From: Bradyrhizobium sp. JYMT SZCCT0428 | Lineage (GTDB): Bacteria; Pseudomonadota; Alphaproteobacteria; Rhizobiales; Xanthobacteraceae | Length of the DNA: 64,000 nucleotides | Reading direction: 5' to 3' | NCBI RefSeq assembly: GCF_018131075.1 | Contig: NZ_JAFCLS010000014.1 | Coordinates: 1 to 64,000 of the forward strand | Part shown: positions 54,667-63,375 of the stretch, piece after piece | How the letters are laid out: every line of letters starts with the position of its first letter | How positions within the stretch are numbered: the stretch's first letter is position 1 | Program-made: the position numbers and the translations under genes | Notes under the pieces: model-generated | What the model saw: only the letters and a program-made list of their open reading frames with translations | Database searches by the model: none | Told to the model about the DNA's origin: nothing

Positions 54667-55456
54667 AGCGGCGTGGAAACCGCGAGATCGCCTCTCGCGA
54701 TACGCGGCAGGCCTCGCACTGATGATGCTGTGGAACGCGCCGGCGGATGCCCGCTCGCTGGAGGCCGTCCTCGAGCGCGGTGCGTTGGCGCTCTGCGCCA
54801 GTCCCAACGCGCTGCCGTTTGCCAGCAAGTCCGGACCGGTCCCGGGATTTCAGATCGAACTCGGCGAAAAAATTGCCGAGCAACTCGGGGTCAAGCTGAC
54901 GCGGGAGTGGGTGATCAGCGCGATCCAGTATCGCCGCGCCGACTGCGACCTCGTGCTCGACGTCATCGCCCGCAAGGATACGCCGCCCGCCGGCGGTGTG
55001 CGGACGTCGCGTCCCTACCATCGCAGCGGCGTCGTGCTCGCGGTGCGCGGCGATTCACAGGCCTCCTCGCTGGCCGGTCTCGGTCCCGATCAGCGGGTCG
55101 GGGTACCCGTCGGCTCGGTGGTCTCGATGACGCTCGCCAAGGGCGGCGCCGCCACATCTCCGTTCGCCTTCGAGGACGATATCGTTGCGGCGCTCGCCAA
55201 TCGCGAGATCGAGGCCGCCGCCGTCACCCCGATGACGGTCGGCTGGTTCAACCTGCAGCACGCCGACAGGCCGCTCCGGCTGATTCCGGCGTTCGGCGAC
55301 GATCAGGATCTGAACTGGAATATTGCCGCCGGGCTGCTGCGCCCCGACGACATGCTGCGCGCGCGTGTCGATGCGGCGATCGAGGCCCTGCTGGCGGACG
55401 GCACCATCGCGCGGATTTATGCCCGCTACGGCATCGAGCTGCGAGTGCCGCAGTGA
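54659..55456 (+). CDS. XoxJ/MoxJ-like periplasmic substrate-binding protein
   Basis: A 265-residue exported protein starting at MTEAAWKPRD (54659), overlapping the cytochrome gene by 8 bases. Signal segment AAGLALMMLWNAPADARS, then an extracellular solute-binding fold: ALCASPNALPFASKSGPVPG, FQIELGEKIAEQLGVKL, DLVLDVIARKD, VPVGSVVSMTLAKGG, ending IARIYARYGIELRVPQ. The family is found with PQQ alcohol dehydrogenases (MxaJ, XoxJ) and is thought to help the quinoprotein mature. The last 25 codons occur again at 59294-59369. Confidence 0.88.
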   Translation: MTEAAWKPRDRLSRYAAGLALMMLWNAPADARSLEAVLERGALALCASPNALPFASKSGPVPGFQIELGEKIAEQLGVKLTREWVISAIQYRRADCDLVLDVIARKDTPPAGGVRTSRPYHRSGVVLAVRGDSQASSLAGLGPDQRVGVPVGSVVSMTLAKGGAATSPFAFEDDIVAALANREIEAAAVTPMTVGWFNLQHADRPLRLIPAFGDDQDLNWNIAAGLLRPDDMLRARVDAAIEALLADGTIARIYARYGIELRVPQ

Positions 55457-55849
55457 GGCGCGGTATCGCGCGAGATGGCCCGCGCTTGCCCGACGGGAAG
55501 ACACTCGCGTGCTTTTACGCATCGTCGGTCAAACGACGCTGCGGGCCGTCGGGCAAAACGCCTCTGGCACTTTTCGGACCTGGATTGCCGAGCCGATGAT
55601 GTTCGTTTGCCGGGGTAATGCGGACCACACCGAGGCAGGCGCCGACTTCCGAAAATGACCACAAAGCATCAGTTATAGCGGTGTAGCGACATGTCCGGAG
55701 TCGGGTGTACACCGGAAGTGATCGGCACACGGCCAAAGTGTCGATTTTGACCGCAAACTTGGAAACGCTCGCGCGACGTCAACTCATCGGGGCAAAGCAG
55801 ACTTGCAGCCTGGCCGGCGAGGATAACGGCCCGCACGACTTCCTGTCGT
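55457..55849. other. Gene-free gap between the PQQ operon and the cyclase gene
   Basis: 393 bases with no supportable gene. It includes CCGTCGGGCAAAACGCCTCT, a word I associate with decayed Bradyrhizobium repeats, and TGTACACCGGAAGTGATCGGC. It separates the convergent XoxJ-like and cyclase genes and may be junction debris from the event that brought the cyclase gene here. Confidence 0.45.
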
Positions 55850-58800
55850 TCATGCGAGATCATCCAGCAACGCCCTCGCATTCCGCAGATCTGGGCTGTC
55901 GAACCCCTCGCTGAACCAGCCGTATATCGGCGCGACTAGGTCGTACGCCGCCTCTCGCTGGCCCTGGTGCTGCCAGAGTTGCGCCAAGACCATGGCTGTC
56001 CGCAATTCCAGAGACTTAGACTTTTGGCGTTGAGCGATCTCCATGGAGCGGCGAAGGCACGCTTCCGCATCCCCCGTCGCCCCCCTCGTGAGCAGCAGCT
56101 CACCATGCGCCTTATGGATCTCGGCCTCGAGAATCCTTTCGTGAAACGTGCGCGCATGCTCCGCGGCGACCTTGATCCAATCGAGGCCCGCCGCGATGAG
56201 GCCTGCCTTCGCACACGCATCCGCTAATCCCACGGTCCGTGTCGTAGCGAGCTTGGCGCCCAGTGCCTGCCAGTCGGCCAAGCCCCGTTCCATCTCGGCG
56301 ATACCGTCATTGGCTCGACCAAGCGCCGCGCGAGCTCGGCCTCTCGTTATCATGACGTAAGCAGTCCACTGCGGGAAACCGTACGCAGCGCAGATAGCTG
56401 AGGACTCGTCGGCGCGTTCTAATCCCCGAGAAAATTCGTGACGATCAACGTGTAGCGCGGATGCGAGGCCGAGGGTCATGGCGTGAATGAAAGGATTGGA
56501 TAGCCGCTCGGCATCGGCCAACGCCTTGCAGATCAATGTGCTCGACTTGTCCGGATAGCCGAGAAACCATAGCAGCCACGAGCCATAGGCTTGGCAGAGC
56601 ACGCTCGGATCCTCGCCGTAGACGAGGATCTCCGCGTGCGCCTTGTCGACATCCCAGAGGTCGATGGCCTGACGAAAGCTTTCCCAGCCGGACTCAAATT
56701 CGCCGCGAAGAAGCAGGGTACAGCCTTGCGCCCGATGAGCGAGCGCCCGACGCGTAGCATCGCCCTGGGCATCCGCCAGGGCCACCAATTCGGCGCTCAG
56801 CTCTTGCGCTTTCAGCAGCGGTTTTCGCAGGAATGCGCTGTTCCATAGGCCGCGCAGTGCGATAAAGCGGTGCGGAGTCTCGGTCACGCGGTCGCACAGG
56901 TCGCGCGCGCGGCCGTAAATGCCTTCGACGTCAGCGGCCATGTAGCCGCGCGCCGCGATCGTCGGCACGCCGAGGGCAATGAGCAGGTCGAGCTCCTGCC
57001 GATCTCGCTCCACTCCCGCCGATTTCGCCCCCAGCAACTCCAGTGCTTTGGTGTAATGCGTGATCGCTTCTTCGTTGGCGGAACGCGCCGCGGAGCGCCG
57101 CCCAGCCCTCAGGCCATAGGCAATGGCATCATCGATGAACCCCGCCTGCGCATAGTGATGGGCGAGAAGTTCGGGTTGGGTCTCAACGATTTGGGGCGTC
57201 AGCTCCGTGATCGCTTGAGCGATGCGGCCATGGAGCTGTCGACGCGTTGAGCGCAGGAGGCTTCGATAGGCGGCATCCTGCACGAGCGCGTGCTTGAAGA
57301 TGTAGGTCGCTTCGGGCAGCACTCCTCTGGGAAAAATCAGGTCCGCCTTGCTGAGCTGGTCGAGTGCGTCCTCCAGCGCCTTGTCGTGAACCGGCGCAAC
57401 GGCATCCAGCAGCTGGTAGGAAAACTCTCTTCCAATGGCGGCCCCGATCTGGGCGATCTCCCTCACGGACGCAAGGCGGTCGAGCCTGGCCATCAGACTG
57501 TCGTGCAGCGTTCCTGGAATCGCGAGAGGAGGCAGCGGGCCGTGCAGAACATAGCGGTCGGCGGTCTCCTTGAGGAGCCCCGATCCCAGGACTGCCTTTG
57601 TGAGCTCTTCCACGAACAGCGGCACTCCGTCGGTTTTCGCGATGATCTCGTCCCGGACGTCGGCTGGCACCACCTTGCGATTTGTTAATCTGTCGATCAT
57701 TGCCGCCACATGGCGCTGCCCCAGCCGATTCAAAGCGAGTGCTGTCACGTGGGGATAGTGGCCCCACGGCACTTCGAACTCGGGACGGAACGTGACAATC
57801 AGCAGGACCGGCCAGCGCTGCAGCCGGTCAATGGTCCGGGTAAACAAATCAAGCGTCGTCGGATCAATCCAGTGTGCATCTTCCAGGATGAACAGTACGG
57901 GGCATTGCTTCGCGAGGCCGCCGAGCAGCTCGATGAGCGCTAGTAAAGTGCGCTCCTTCTGCTCTCGCGGCGTGAGGCTGGGTGCTACGTACCGGCCCTC
58001 GAATGGCAGTGACAAGAGCGTCGCGAAGAATGGCGCAACATGACCGATCGCCGAGAACGAACGTTTTAGAACCGGTTCCAGTTTGTCGAGCTTGGTCTCA
58101 GCGGGGTCGTCAGGCGCAATCCCGGCCGCGCGCTCGAGTTGGGAAATCACGGGATAAAACGGGCTATTCGTATGATGAGGCGAACACTGATATACGATGC
58201 GCGTATGAGCCCCGTCGACGATCTTCTCCCGCAGCGCCGCGACGATCCGCGACTTGCCAATTCCGGCCTCGCCGGACAAGAGGATGACCTGACCTTCGCC
58301 ATTTTGCGCCTGAACCCAGCGGTCCATCAGAAGGTCAACCTCGCGTTCGCGGCCAAAAAAACCGGTTGCACGCTGAGCCTGCCCGGCCCCGAAGCGACTT
58401 TCGGCCGTGTGTTCGCCAACGACACGCCACGACGGAACTGGATTGGCCATTCCCTTGAGAAACCGCGAGCCGAGATCCTCGAGGTCGAATATCCTGCCGA
58501 GCAGCGGTCTCGTTCCGTCGGCGATGACAACAGCGTTCGGCTCGGCGATTCCCTGGAGGCGGGCTGCAAGGTTCGGCGTCTCGCCGATGACCACCTGCTC
58601 CTGAGAAGAACCTTCACCCAACGTCTCGCCGACCACCACAAGACCGGTGGCGATGCCCACTCGGACCTCTAGTCGCGCCTTGGTCGGCAACATCAGCTGG
58701 CTGATCACATCGACGACTGCGAGTCCCGCTCTGACGGCGCGTTCGGCATCGTCTTCATGAGCCCTCGGATAGCCGAAATAAGCCAGTACGCCGTCGCCCA

Positions 58801-59176
58801 TGAACTTCGCGATAAAGCCGTCGAATCGACGGATCGCCCGGACGCACGCGTCCTGAAACCCCCGGATAACCTCCCTCAGGTCCTCCGGATCGAGGCGACT
58901 CGAAAGCGCCGTCGAGCCGGCCATATCGCAAAACATGACCGTCAAGTGACGGCGCTCCGCGGCCAGCGGGGCCGGTCCAAGGCCCGGCGACTCCTCCGTC
59001 GCAAAGGGACCTCCTCGAACCTCCCGCACAAGCCCCACGCCACATTGGCCACAGAAGCTGGCCGTCGGCTCGTTCAGCGAGCCACAAGCGGCGCAGGTCA
59101 GCGCAAGCGGTGCTCCGCATCTGCTGCAGAACCTGTTCCCCGCCTTGCTCTCGGCCCCGCAGCTCGGACACCTCAT
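55850..59176 (-). CDS. Adenylate/guanylate cyclase - AAA ATPase - TPR regulator
   Basis: A 1108-residue multidomain protein. Residues 1-50 form two zinc ribbons (CPSCGAESKAGNRFCSRCG and TCAACGSLNEPTASFCGQCG). Residues 75-260 are a class III cyclase domain with metal aspartates D84 (FCDMAGST) and D128 (FMGDGVLAYFG). A NACHT/AAA-like ATPase follows with Walker A GEAGIGKS at 302-309 and Walker B VLFILEDAHWID. The rest is helical repeats (TPR type). Common and multicopy in Bradyrhizobium; the signal and role of most members are unknown. It is bracketed by the XoxJ gene end and a duplicate of it. Confidence 0.9.
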   Translation of the reverse strand: MRCPSCGAESKAGNRFCSRCGAPLALTCAACGSLNEPTASFCGQCGVGLVREVRGGPFATEESPGLGPAPLAAERRHLTVMFCDMAGSTALSSRLDPEDLREVIRGFQDACVRAIRRFDGFIAKFMGDGVLAYFGYPRAHEDDAERAVRAGLAVVDVISQLMLPTKARLEVRVGIATGLVVVGETLGEGSSQEQVVIGETPNLAARLQGIAEPNAVVIADGTRPLLGRIFDLEDLGSRFLKGMANPVPSWRVVGEHTAESRFGAGQAQRATGFFGREREVDLLMDRWVQAQNGEGQVILLSGEAGIGKSRIVAALREKIVDGAHTRIVYQCSPHHTNSPFYPVISQLERAAGIAPDDPAETKLDKLEPVLKRSFSAIGHVAPFFATLLSLPFEGRYVAPSLTPREQKERTLLALIELLGGLAKQCPVLFILEDAHWIDPTTLDLFTRTIDRLQRWPVLLIVTFRPEFEVPWGHYPHVTALALNRLGQRHVAAMIDRLTNRKVVPADVRDEIIAKTDGVPLFVEELTKAVLGSGLLKETADRYVLHGPLPPLAIPGTLHDSLMARLDRLASVREIAQIGAAIGREFSYQLLDAVAPVHDKALEDALDQLSKADLIFPRGVLPEATYIFKHALVQDAAYRSLLRSTRRQLHGRIAQAITELTPQIVETQPELLAHHYAQAGFIDDAIAYGLRAGRRSAARSANEEAITHYTKALELLGAKSAGVERDRQELDLLIALGVPTIAARGYMAADVEGIYGRARDLCDRVTETPHRFIALRGLWNSAFLRKPLLKAQELSAELVALADAQGDATRRALAHRAQGCTLLLRGEFESGWESFRQAIDLWDVDKAHAEILVYGEDPSVLCQAYGSWLLWFLGYPDKSSTLICKALADAERLSNPFIHAMTLGLASALHVDRHEFSRGLERADESSAICAAYGFPQWTAYVMITRGRARAALGRANDGIAEMERGLADWQALGAKLATTRTVGLADACAKAGLIAAGLDWIKVAAEHARTFHERILEAEIHKAHGELLLTRGATGDAEACLRRSMEIAQRQKSKSLELRTAMVLAQLWQHQGQREAAYDLVAPIYGWFSEGFDSPDLRNARALLDDLA

Positions 59177-59293
59177 GGGCTTCCCCGGGATGGCTCGGCC
59201 CGATCATTCTAGCACAGGCCCGACCCTCCATCACGATCCCTTGGCCAGACCATCGGGGTGAACGGCCAGGTCGTAGCGGAAGGAGCTACGACT

Positions 59294-59369
59294 CGAGACC
59301 CTGCTGGGCGATAGCACCATCGCGCGGATCTATGCGCGCTACGGCATCGAGCTGCGAGTGCCGCAGTGA
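59294..59369 (+). pseudogene. Remnant of the 3' end of a XoxJ-like gene
   Basis: 76 bases matching 55381-55456 with about eight substitutions and no gap, including the stop codon. Read in frame it gives LLGDSTIARIYARYGIEL and then RVPQ-stop, against LLADGTIARIYARYGIEL in the intact gene. Similarity fades upstream of 59290 (KELRLET). It lies just upstream of the cyclase start on the opposite strand. It is a fragment, not a functional gene. Confidence 0.85.
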
Positions 59370-59480
59370 GGCACTTTTCTGACGTAATGGGTTGAAGCAG
59401 ACCTCGCACTTGTGTGAAGCGAGATTTGAAAATGACCCACCAGAGACATTGGCTAGGGGCTTCTGTCCCGCGCTTTGCCT

Positions 59481-59699
59481 TTAGGACCACGGCGGCTCTT
59501 CGCTCGCCCCGGCTGCCTCGTGGTGGGTCGTGACACCCGCCGAACGCAACCCGGTCAGCAATACAGTTCTCACAGAGGCAGGATCAAATCCAATTTCCTT
59601 GGCGTTTGGTGGATGTGCCTCGCTGCCCTTCAATCGGAGCGCCAGGTGCAATTGCTCGCAAAGGTGCTGAACGACGAGATTGACCTGATCGTCAGTCAT
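59481..59699 (-). CDS. Small hypothetical protein
   Basis: A 72-residue protein starting at MTDDQVNLVVQHLCEQLHLA (59699), with AGGAG 9 bases upstream. The N-terminal part is a likely helix; then KEIGFDPASVRTVLLTGLRSAGV. No family recognised. The start and ribosome site look real; codon use is in line with neighbours. Confidence 0.5.
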   Translation of the reverse strand: MTDDQVNLVVQHLCEQLHLALRLKGSEAHPPNAKEIGFDPASVRTVLLTGLRSAGVTTHHEAAGASEEPPWS

Positions 59700-60175
59700 G
59701 ATCGGCTTCTCCTGCTGCCAGTTTGCACCCACCTAGGTAGCACACATCAAAATAGCCTGGCACGCGATTGGACCGCCCCAAGGATCCAGCCCACGCGATT
59801 TGCCCATCGGCGGGCCCTCTGTCGTCCATCTGTCGGGGCAGGCCGGCAGTGGCTAGCGGCGACTCGAACGACGCCTTTGACCCATTTTGGCCTGCCGAAG
59901 CGGCCTGACGACGTCCGTTCATCGAGGTAAGCGGACCTCGCAACAACGCGCGACCATAGTCCGAAAATGCCCCGGAACGGACGCGGACCGTTGGCCGCAG
60001 GCATCCCCGACAACGGAACGCCGCTGGTTCAGGCGCGTTGAAAAAGGCGAAGCAAATCCATTCTACCCGGTCGTGCGTGTGACGTCGCGGGGTGACGATT
60101 TGTCGGCTCAAGCCTTTTCCCTGACGGCGAGCGAATGTCACGCCCGGGGCTGGTCCGGTCGAACAGGTGGGAACA
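59700..60175. other. Gene-free gap before the TAXI gene
   Basis: 476 bases with several overlapping open frames but none with a good start or recognisable protein. It is probably promoter and decayed sequence. GGTGGGAACA just before 60176 is the ribosome site for the TAXI gene. Confidence 0.45.
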
Positions 60176-61366
60176 ATGAGGGTCTGCGGAGTGGTGCGGG
60201 TCGGTTTGTTGACCGCCTTCATTGCGGCGGCTTGGCTCGGCCAACCGGTCCGGGAGGGCCTCGCCCAAACCCGACCATCCGTTTCCGCGAGTGAACCCGC
60301 CAAAGCGTCTGGGCCCAAGGCAAGCGCTCCCAGGAAGGAAGCGGGAGCGGCTGTGAGCCCATACACGGCAGGATTGGTAACGGGGCCACCGCTAAGCACC
60401 GAGTTCGCCATCACGCAGGACATTGCGACCACCTTGGCCACCGGCCAGGAGACCGGCCCTCGCGGCGAGGTCGCGTTACGGGTGCTCCCGATGGTGGGAA
60501 ACGGTGGCATCCGCAACATCCTGGACGTGCTTACGCTGGCGGGTGCCGACATGGCGATCGCGCCTGTCGTCCTGGTCGACCGTCTGCGGGAGACAAGGAC
60601 GATCCCGGACATCCAGAACAAGCTCGTCTACATCACCCCGCTTTTTGTCGAAGAGTTCCATCTCCTCGCGCGCTCCGAGATCAGGAGCCTGGCGGATCTT
60701 GAGGGAAAGACGGTCAATCTCGGCGAAGAAGGCGGTGCTGCCGCGGTGCTTGGCCGTGAGGTGCTCAACCGTCTGGAGGTGAAGTTCAGCGAATTGAATT
60801 TGGGGCTGGACGCCGCGCTGGATGGGATGAGGAAGGGGCAAATCGTCGCCAGCCTGCTGGTTTCGGGAAAACCGGTCAACGCCGTGGCCCGCGCCGCGCA
60901 AATGGACGGCATTCACCTGCTGCCGATTCCCTATTCGCGGGCGCTGCAGCAAGATTATCTGCCATCGACGTTCCGCCGCGAGGATTACCCAAACCTCGTT
61001 GGGGCCGGTGAAAGCGTCGACACGATCGCGATCAAATGCGCTCTTTTCGCCTACAACTGGCCGGCCCGCAGCGAGCGGTTTCAGCTCCTGGAACATTTTG
61101 TCGAAACGCTGTTCTCGCGGTTTCCCGAATTTCTCGGTGACGCTCACCATCCCAAATGGCGCGAGGCGAATTTGCCGGAGGTGCTGCCGGGTTGGCGGCG
61201 ATTTCAACCGGCAGAGCGCTGGCTCCAGCGGCAATCGGGTGGAGAGGCCGCGCTTCGCAAGGCGTTCGGCCGGTTCCTCGAGCAAAAGCCAACCAGCAAT
61301 CCGCCGGACCGCGAAGAGTTGTTCCAGGACTTCATGCGGTGGCAGGAACGCAAGCAGGGCAGGTGA
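60176..61366 (+). CDS. TAXI-family periplasmic solute-binding protein, orphan
   Basis: A 396-residue exported protein starting at MRVCGVVRVG (60176). After a signal peptide (LLTAFIAAAWLG) comes a P, S, A and K rich spacer, then the TAXI fold: ALRVLPMVGNGGIRNILDVL, GADMAIAPVVLVDRL, VYITPLFVEEFHLLARSEI, LEGKTVNLGEEGGAAAVLG, AALDGMRKGQIVASLLVSGK. The typical opening STGGxxGxYxxLG is not obvious. No TRAP permease is adjacent, so it may serve a distant transporter or a sensor. Followed 15 bases later by a repeat-rich secreted protein gene. Confidence 0.82.
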   Translation: MRVCGVVRVGLLTAFIAAAWLGQPVREGLAQTRPSVSASEPAKASGPKASAPRKEAGAAVSPYTAGLVTGPPLSTEFAITQDIATTLATGQETGPRGEVALRVLPMVGNGGIRNILDVLTLAGADMAIAPVVLVDRLRETRTIPDIQNKLVYITPLFVEEFHLLARSEIRSLADLEGKTVNLGEEGGAAAVLGREVLNRLEVKFSELNLGLDAALDGMRKGQIVASLLVSGKPVNAVARAAQMDGIHLLPIPYSRALQQDYLPSTFRREDYPNLVGAGESVDTIAIKCALFAYNWPARSERFQLLEHFVETLFSRFPEFLGDAHHPKWREANLPEVLPGWRRFQPAERWLQRQSGGEAALRKAFGRFLEQKPTSNPPDREELFQDFMRWQERKQGR

Positions 61367-61381
61367 GATTGGGAGATCACG

Positions 61382-62023
61382 ATGCGCCATGCGCTGGTGA
61401 CCGCAGCTCTCGTCGCCTCGCTCGGATTGATTGCCGATGTGAGGCAGCCTGCCGCCCAGTTTGGCCAGCCCCAATTGAGCCAACCCCAATTGGGCCAACC
61501 GCAATTTATCCAGCCCCCGTTTGGTCAACCCCAATTTGGTCCAGCCCAAAGCGCGGCGCCGCAGGGGCTTGCACCGACCGGGGTGCAAACGGCCGACAAG
61601 GTCGGAAAAACCAAAACAGCCGCTCGCAAAGTCGGCAAAGCGCACCGGAAGCACCACGTCGTTCGTGCGCCTCCAAATCAGCGGAAGCTTGCCGAAAAGA
61701 ACGGATACAAGCGGGTCAGCGATCTCGTGAACTTCCCAAAGTTCTTTCCCAGCCTGGGCGTCGTCTTTGTCAAACCCGAAACCTTGCCGCTCGGACCATT
61801 CCTGTGCTTCGACCGCAAGGATCGCCTGGCGGCAACCGTGTATATGGTCCCGACACGAGACATCGACGATCACAAGCTATTGGAGGCGCCGGGGTTCGCT
61901 GGCGCAGCGCTTGACCACGTCAGCATCTACTTCAACCCGGGTCACCCCGGAGTGGATGTGCCGCACTATCATTTCGTGATCTGGCATGTGACCAGGAAGC
62001 AGGAAGCGCGTGTTGCAAAATGA
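61382..62023 (+). CDS. Secreted protein with QPQ(F/L)GQ repeat tract
   Basis: A 213-residue protein with a signal peptide (MRHALVTAALVASLGLIADV). Residues 26-56 form a repeat of five or six units of the type GQPQLSQPQLGQPQF, then a basic spacer (KVGKTKTAARKVGKAHRKHH). The last 115 residues look folded: FPSLGVVFVKPETLPLGPFL, VYMVPTRDIDDHKLLEAPG and VDVPHYHFVIWHVT, where PHYHFVIWH may bind a metal. I do not recognise a characterised family. In one unit with the TAXI gene by spacing. Confidence 0.75.
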   Translation: MRHALVTAALVASLGLIADVRQPAAQFGQPQLSQPQLGQPQFIQPPFGQPQFGPAQSAAPQGLAPTGVQTADKVGKTKTAARKVGKAHRKHHVVRAPPNQRKLAEKNGYKRVSDLVNFPKFFPSLGVVFVKPETLPLGPFLCFDRKDRLAATVYMVPTRDIDDHKLLEAPGFAGAALDHVSIYFNPGHPGVDVPHYHFVIWHVTRKQEARVAK

Positions 62024-62240
62024 CGCGCGCCGACGATGTTCCGTCCTTGCGACAGAAAGGATATGATGGAGCGGATATGATCCGGGACACTCAGTCCTCG
62101 GCGGCGCCGCCAGACGCATGCCCTCATGGGTTCGCCCTGGCGATGTCGAAGATGTCGGCGGACTGTGAAGTACTTTACATTACTGTGTTCTTGGCCCGGG
62201 CTAAGATGGCGGAAGGCTTCTTTCTTGAAGGAGGCATCAG

Positions 62241-62498
62241 ATGCTCGAGACAATCAAATGGAACTCCCGATATAACCCTCGCGGATGGGTGACGATGGCT
62301 GGCGCGCTCGTTGTACTCCGCGCCCTGAATGCATTGCGAAAGGGTGAAAGCAAAAGGCCGCCACTCTGGAAACACTTCGACGACACCCATCATTGGGACG
62401 CAAGCGCGGAAGAATGGGTCCCCAACGATGATCGTGATCGCGCGACGCATCATGCGTCCCGCGCGCCGAATTCCGGGACTCAAGATCCCTCTCGCTGA
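62241..62498 (+). CDS. Small hypothetical protein
   Basis: An 85-residue protein with an excellent ribosome site (AAGGAGG, 6 bases before ATG). It has one short hydrophobic helix (WVTMAGALVVLRALNAL) and a polar end with several D and H (FDDTHHWDASAEEW). Unknown function. The strong site is the main support. Confidence 0.55.
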   Translation: MLETIKWNSRYNPRGWVTMAGALVVLRALNALRKGESKRPPLWKHFDDTHHWDASAEEWVPNDDRDRATHHASRAPNSGTQDPSR

Positions 62499-62854
62499 CC
62501 GGGCCCGTCGAGCGGTGCGGGCGCGACAAGTGGCTGGATCGAGATGTGTGTGCCTGCCGGCCGCTTGATAGTGGTCAAGCGATGGGCCGGCGTGGCTCAA
62601 AGCCGCCGGGTCGTTCCATGCGGATGGCAAGCCGCCGGTGTGCGGCCGGGTTTACTCATACGAACCACCGACCTTCCCAGCCCCGTTGTTGTGCGACAAA
62701 ACAACGCGACGGGCAAATCAATTCTGATTTAAAGAAATCGTGTCAAGCCCCGAAACAAAAAATATTTCGCTTTTCGCGAAGGGCAAATCAGGGGCATGTT
62801 TGTCGCCATCCCGTCCTACTCAGAAGGGCGTCGGCCGTCGTCACGGACGTTGGA
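62499..62854. other. Gene-free gap before structured repeat copy B
   Basis: 356 bases without a supportable gene. From about 62690 (CGACAAAACAACGCGACGGG, then CAAATCAATTCTGATTTAAAG) the words match, from memory, the upstream part of the same dispersed Bradyrhizobium repeat, so copy B may really start near 62690. The window start cuts the corresponding part of copy A. Confidence 0.5.
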
Positions 62855-63192
62855 CGGGTTGCGATGGACGCTGGTTTGCGCTGAGACGATGGCGTGGACT
62901 AAGCGTACGGCAAAACCGTGTGGTCCTGGCGCCCGTTGCAGGCGTCAAGCTGTCGGGTAGGCGAGAGCTGAACGGCAGCGACGGAGTCAACCAAGAACTC
63001 GTCTCCGGGGAGATCACGGCATAAGCCGAAAAGCCATTGCGCAGGGAAGGCCGGGTGTTCACCGCTGCCCTGTATGCTCGTGTGCAGCCTTTTTAGTGCA
63101 AACCGCACACGGGACCGCGGGTGCAGCGCGCACCCGGTCTTCCCTGCGCCCTCTTATTGGAGGGTGGGAAGTTTCTGGCAAAGCTCGGGCGC
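62855..63192 (+). repeat. Dispersed structured repeat, copy B
   Basis: Matches 1-337 in the same orientation. The 111-base nested hairpin lies at 63039-63149 with arms GCGCAGGGAAGGCCGGGTG and CACCCGGTCTTCCCTGCGC. Between the two hairpin copies only four bases differ (at 206, 234, 238 and 240 in copy A numbering) and all are in predicted unpaired positions. The small hairpin after it keeps its stem while its loop changes (TCATGA to TTATTG). No open frame is shared. Confidence 0.88.
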
Positions 63193-63243
63193 ATCGCGCC
63201 GCGAGATCGCGAAAGTGTGCTCAGTGCAGCAACAAAAAACACC

Positions 63244-63365
63244 GTCGTCCCGGCCTTGAGCCGGGACCCATACGCCGCGGCCCATCAATGAGAGCGCTGA
63301 CGTTTGAGACCTTCTGCAAACAATGGCCGCCACGGCGTATGGGTCCCGGCGTTCGCCGGGACGAC
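63244..63365. repeat. Intergenic palindrome (GGGTCCCTGCGTTCGCAGGGACGAC type)
   Basis: Left arm GTCGTCCCGGCCTTGAGCCG, right arm CCCGGCGTTCGCCGGGACGA; inner arms ATACGCCGCGGCC and GGCCGCCACGGCGTAT are a good inverted pair. It lies between structured repeat B and the end of prs. Confidence 0.88.
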
Positions 63366-63375
63366 AGAAGAGACG

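Noticed and set aside
59209-59490. 93-codon minus-strand frame over the XoxJ remnant
   Set aside because: It is antisense to the duplicated gene end and overlaps the cyclase upstream region; no start signal.
62546-62884. 112-codon frame before structured repeat B
   Set aside because: It runs into repeat sequence and lacks a ribosome site or conserved features.
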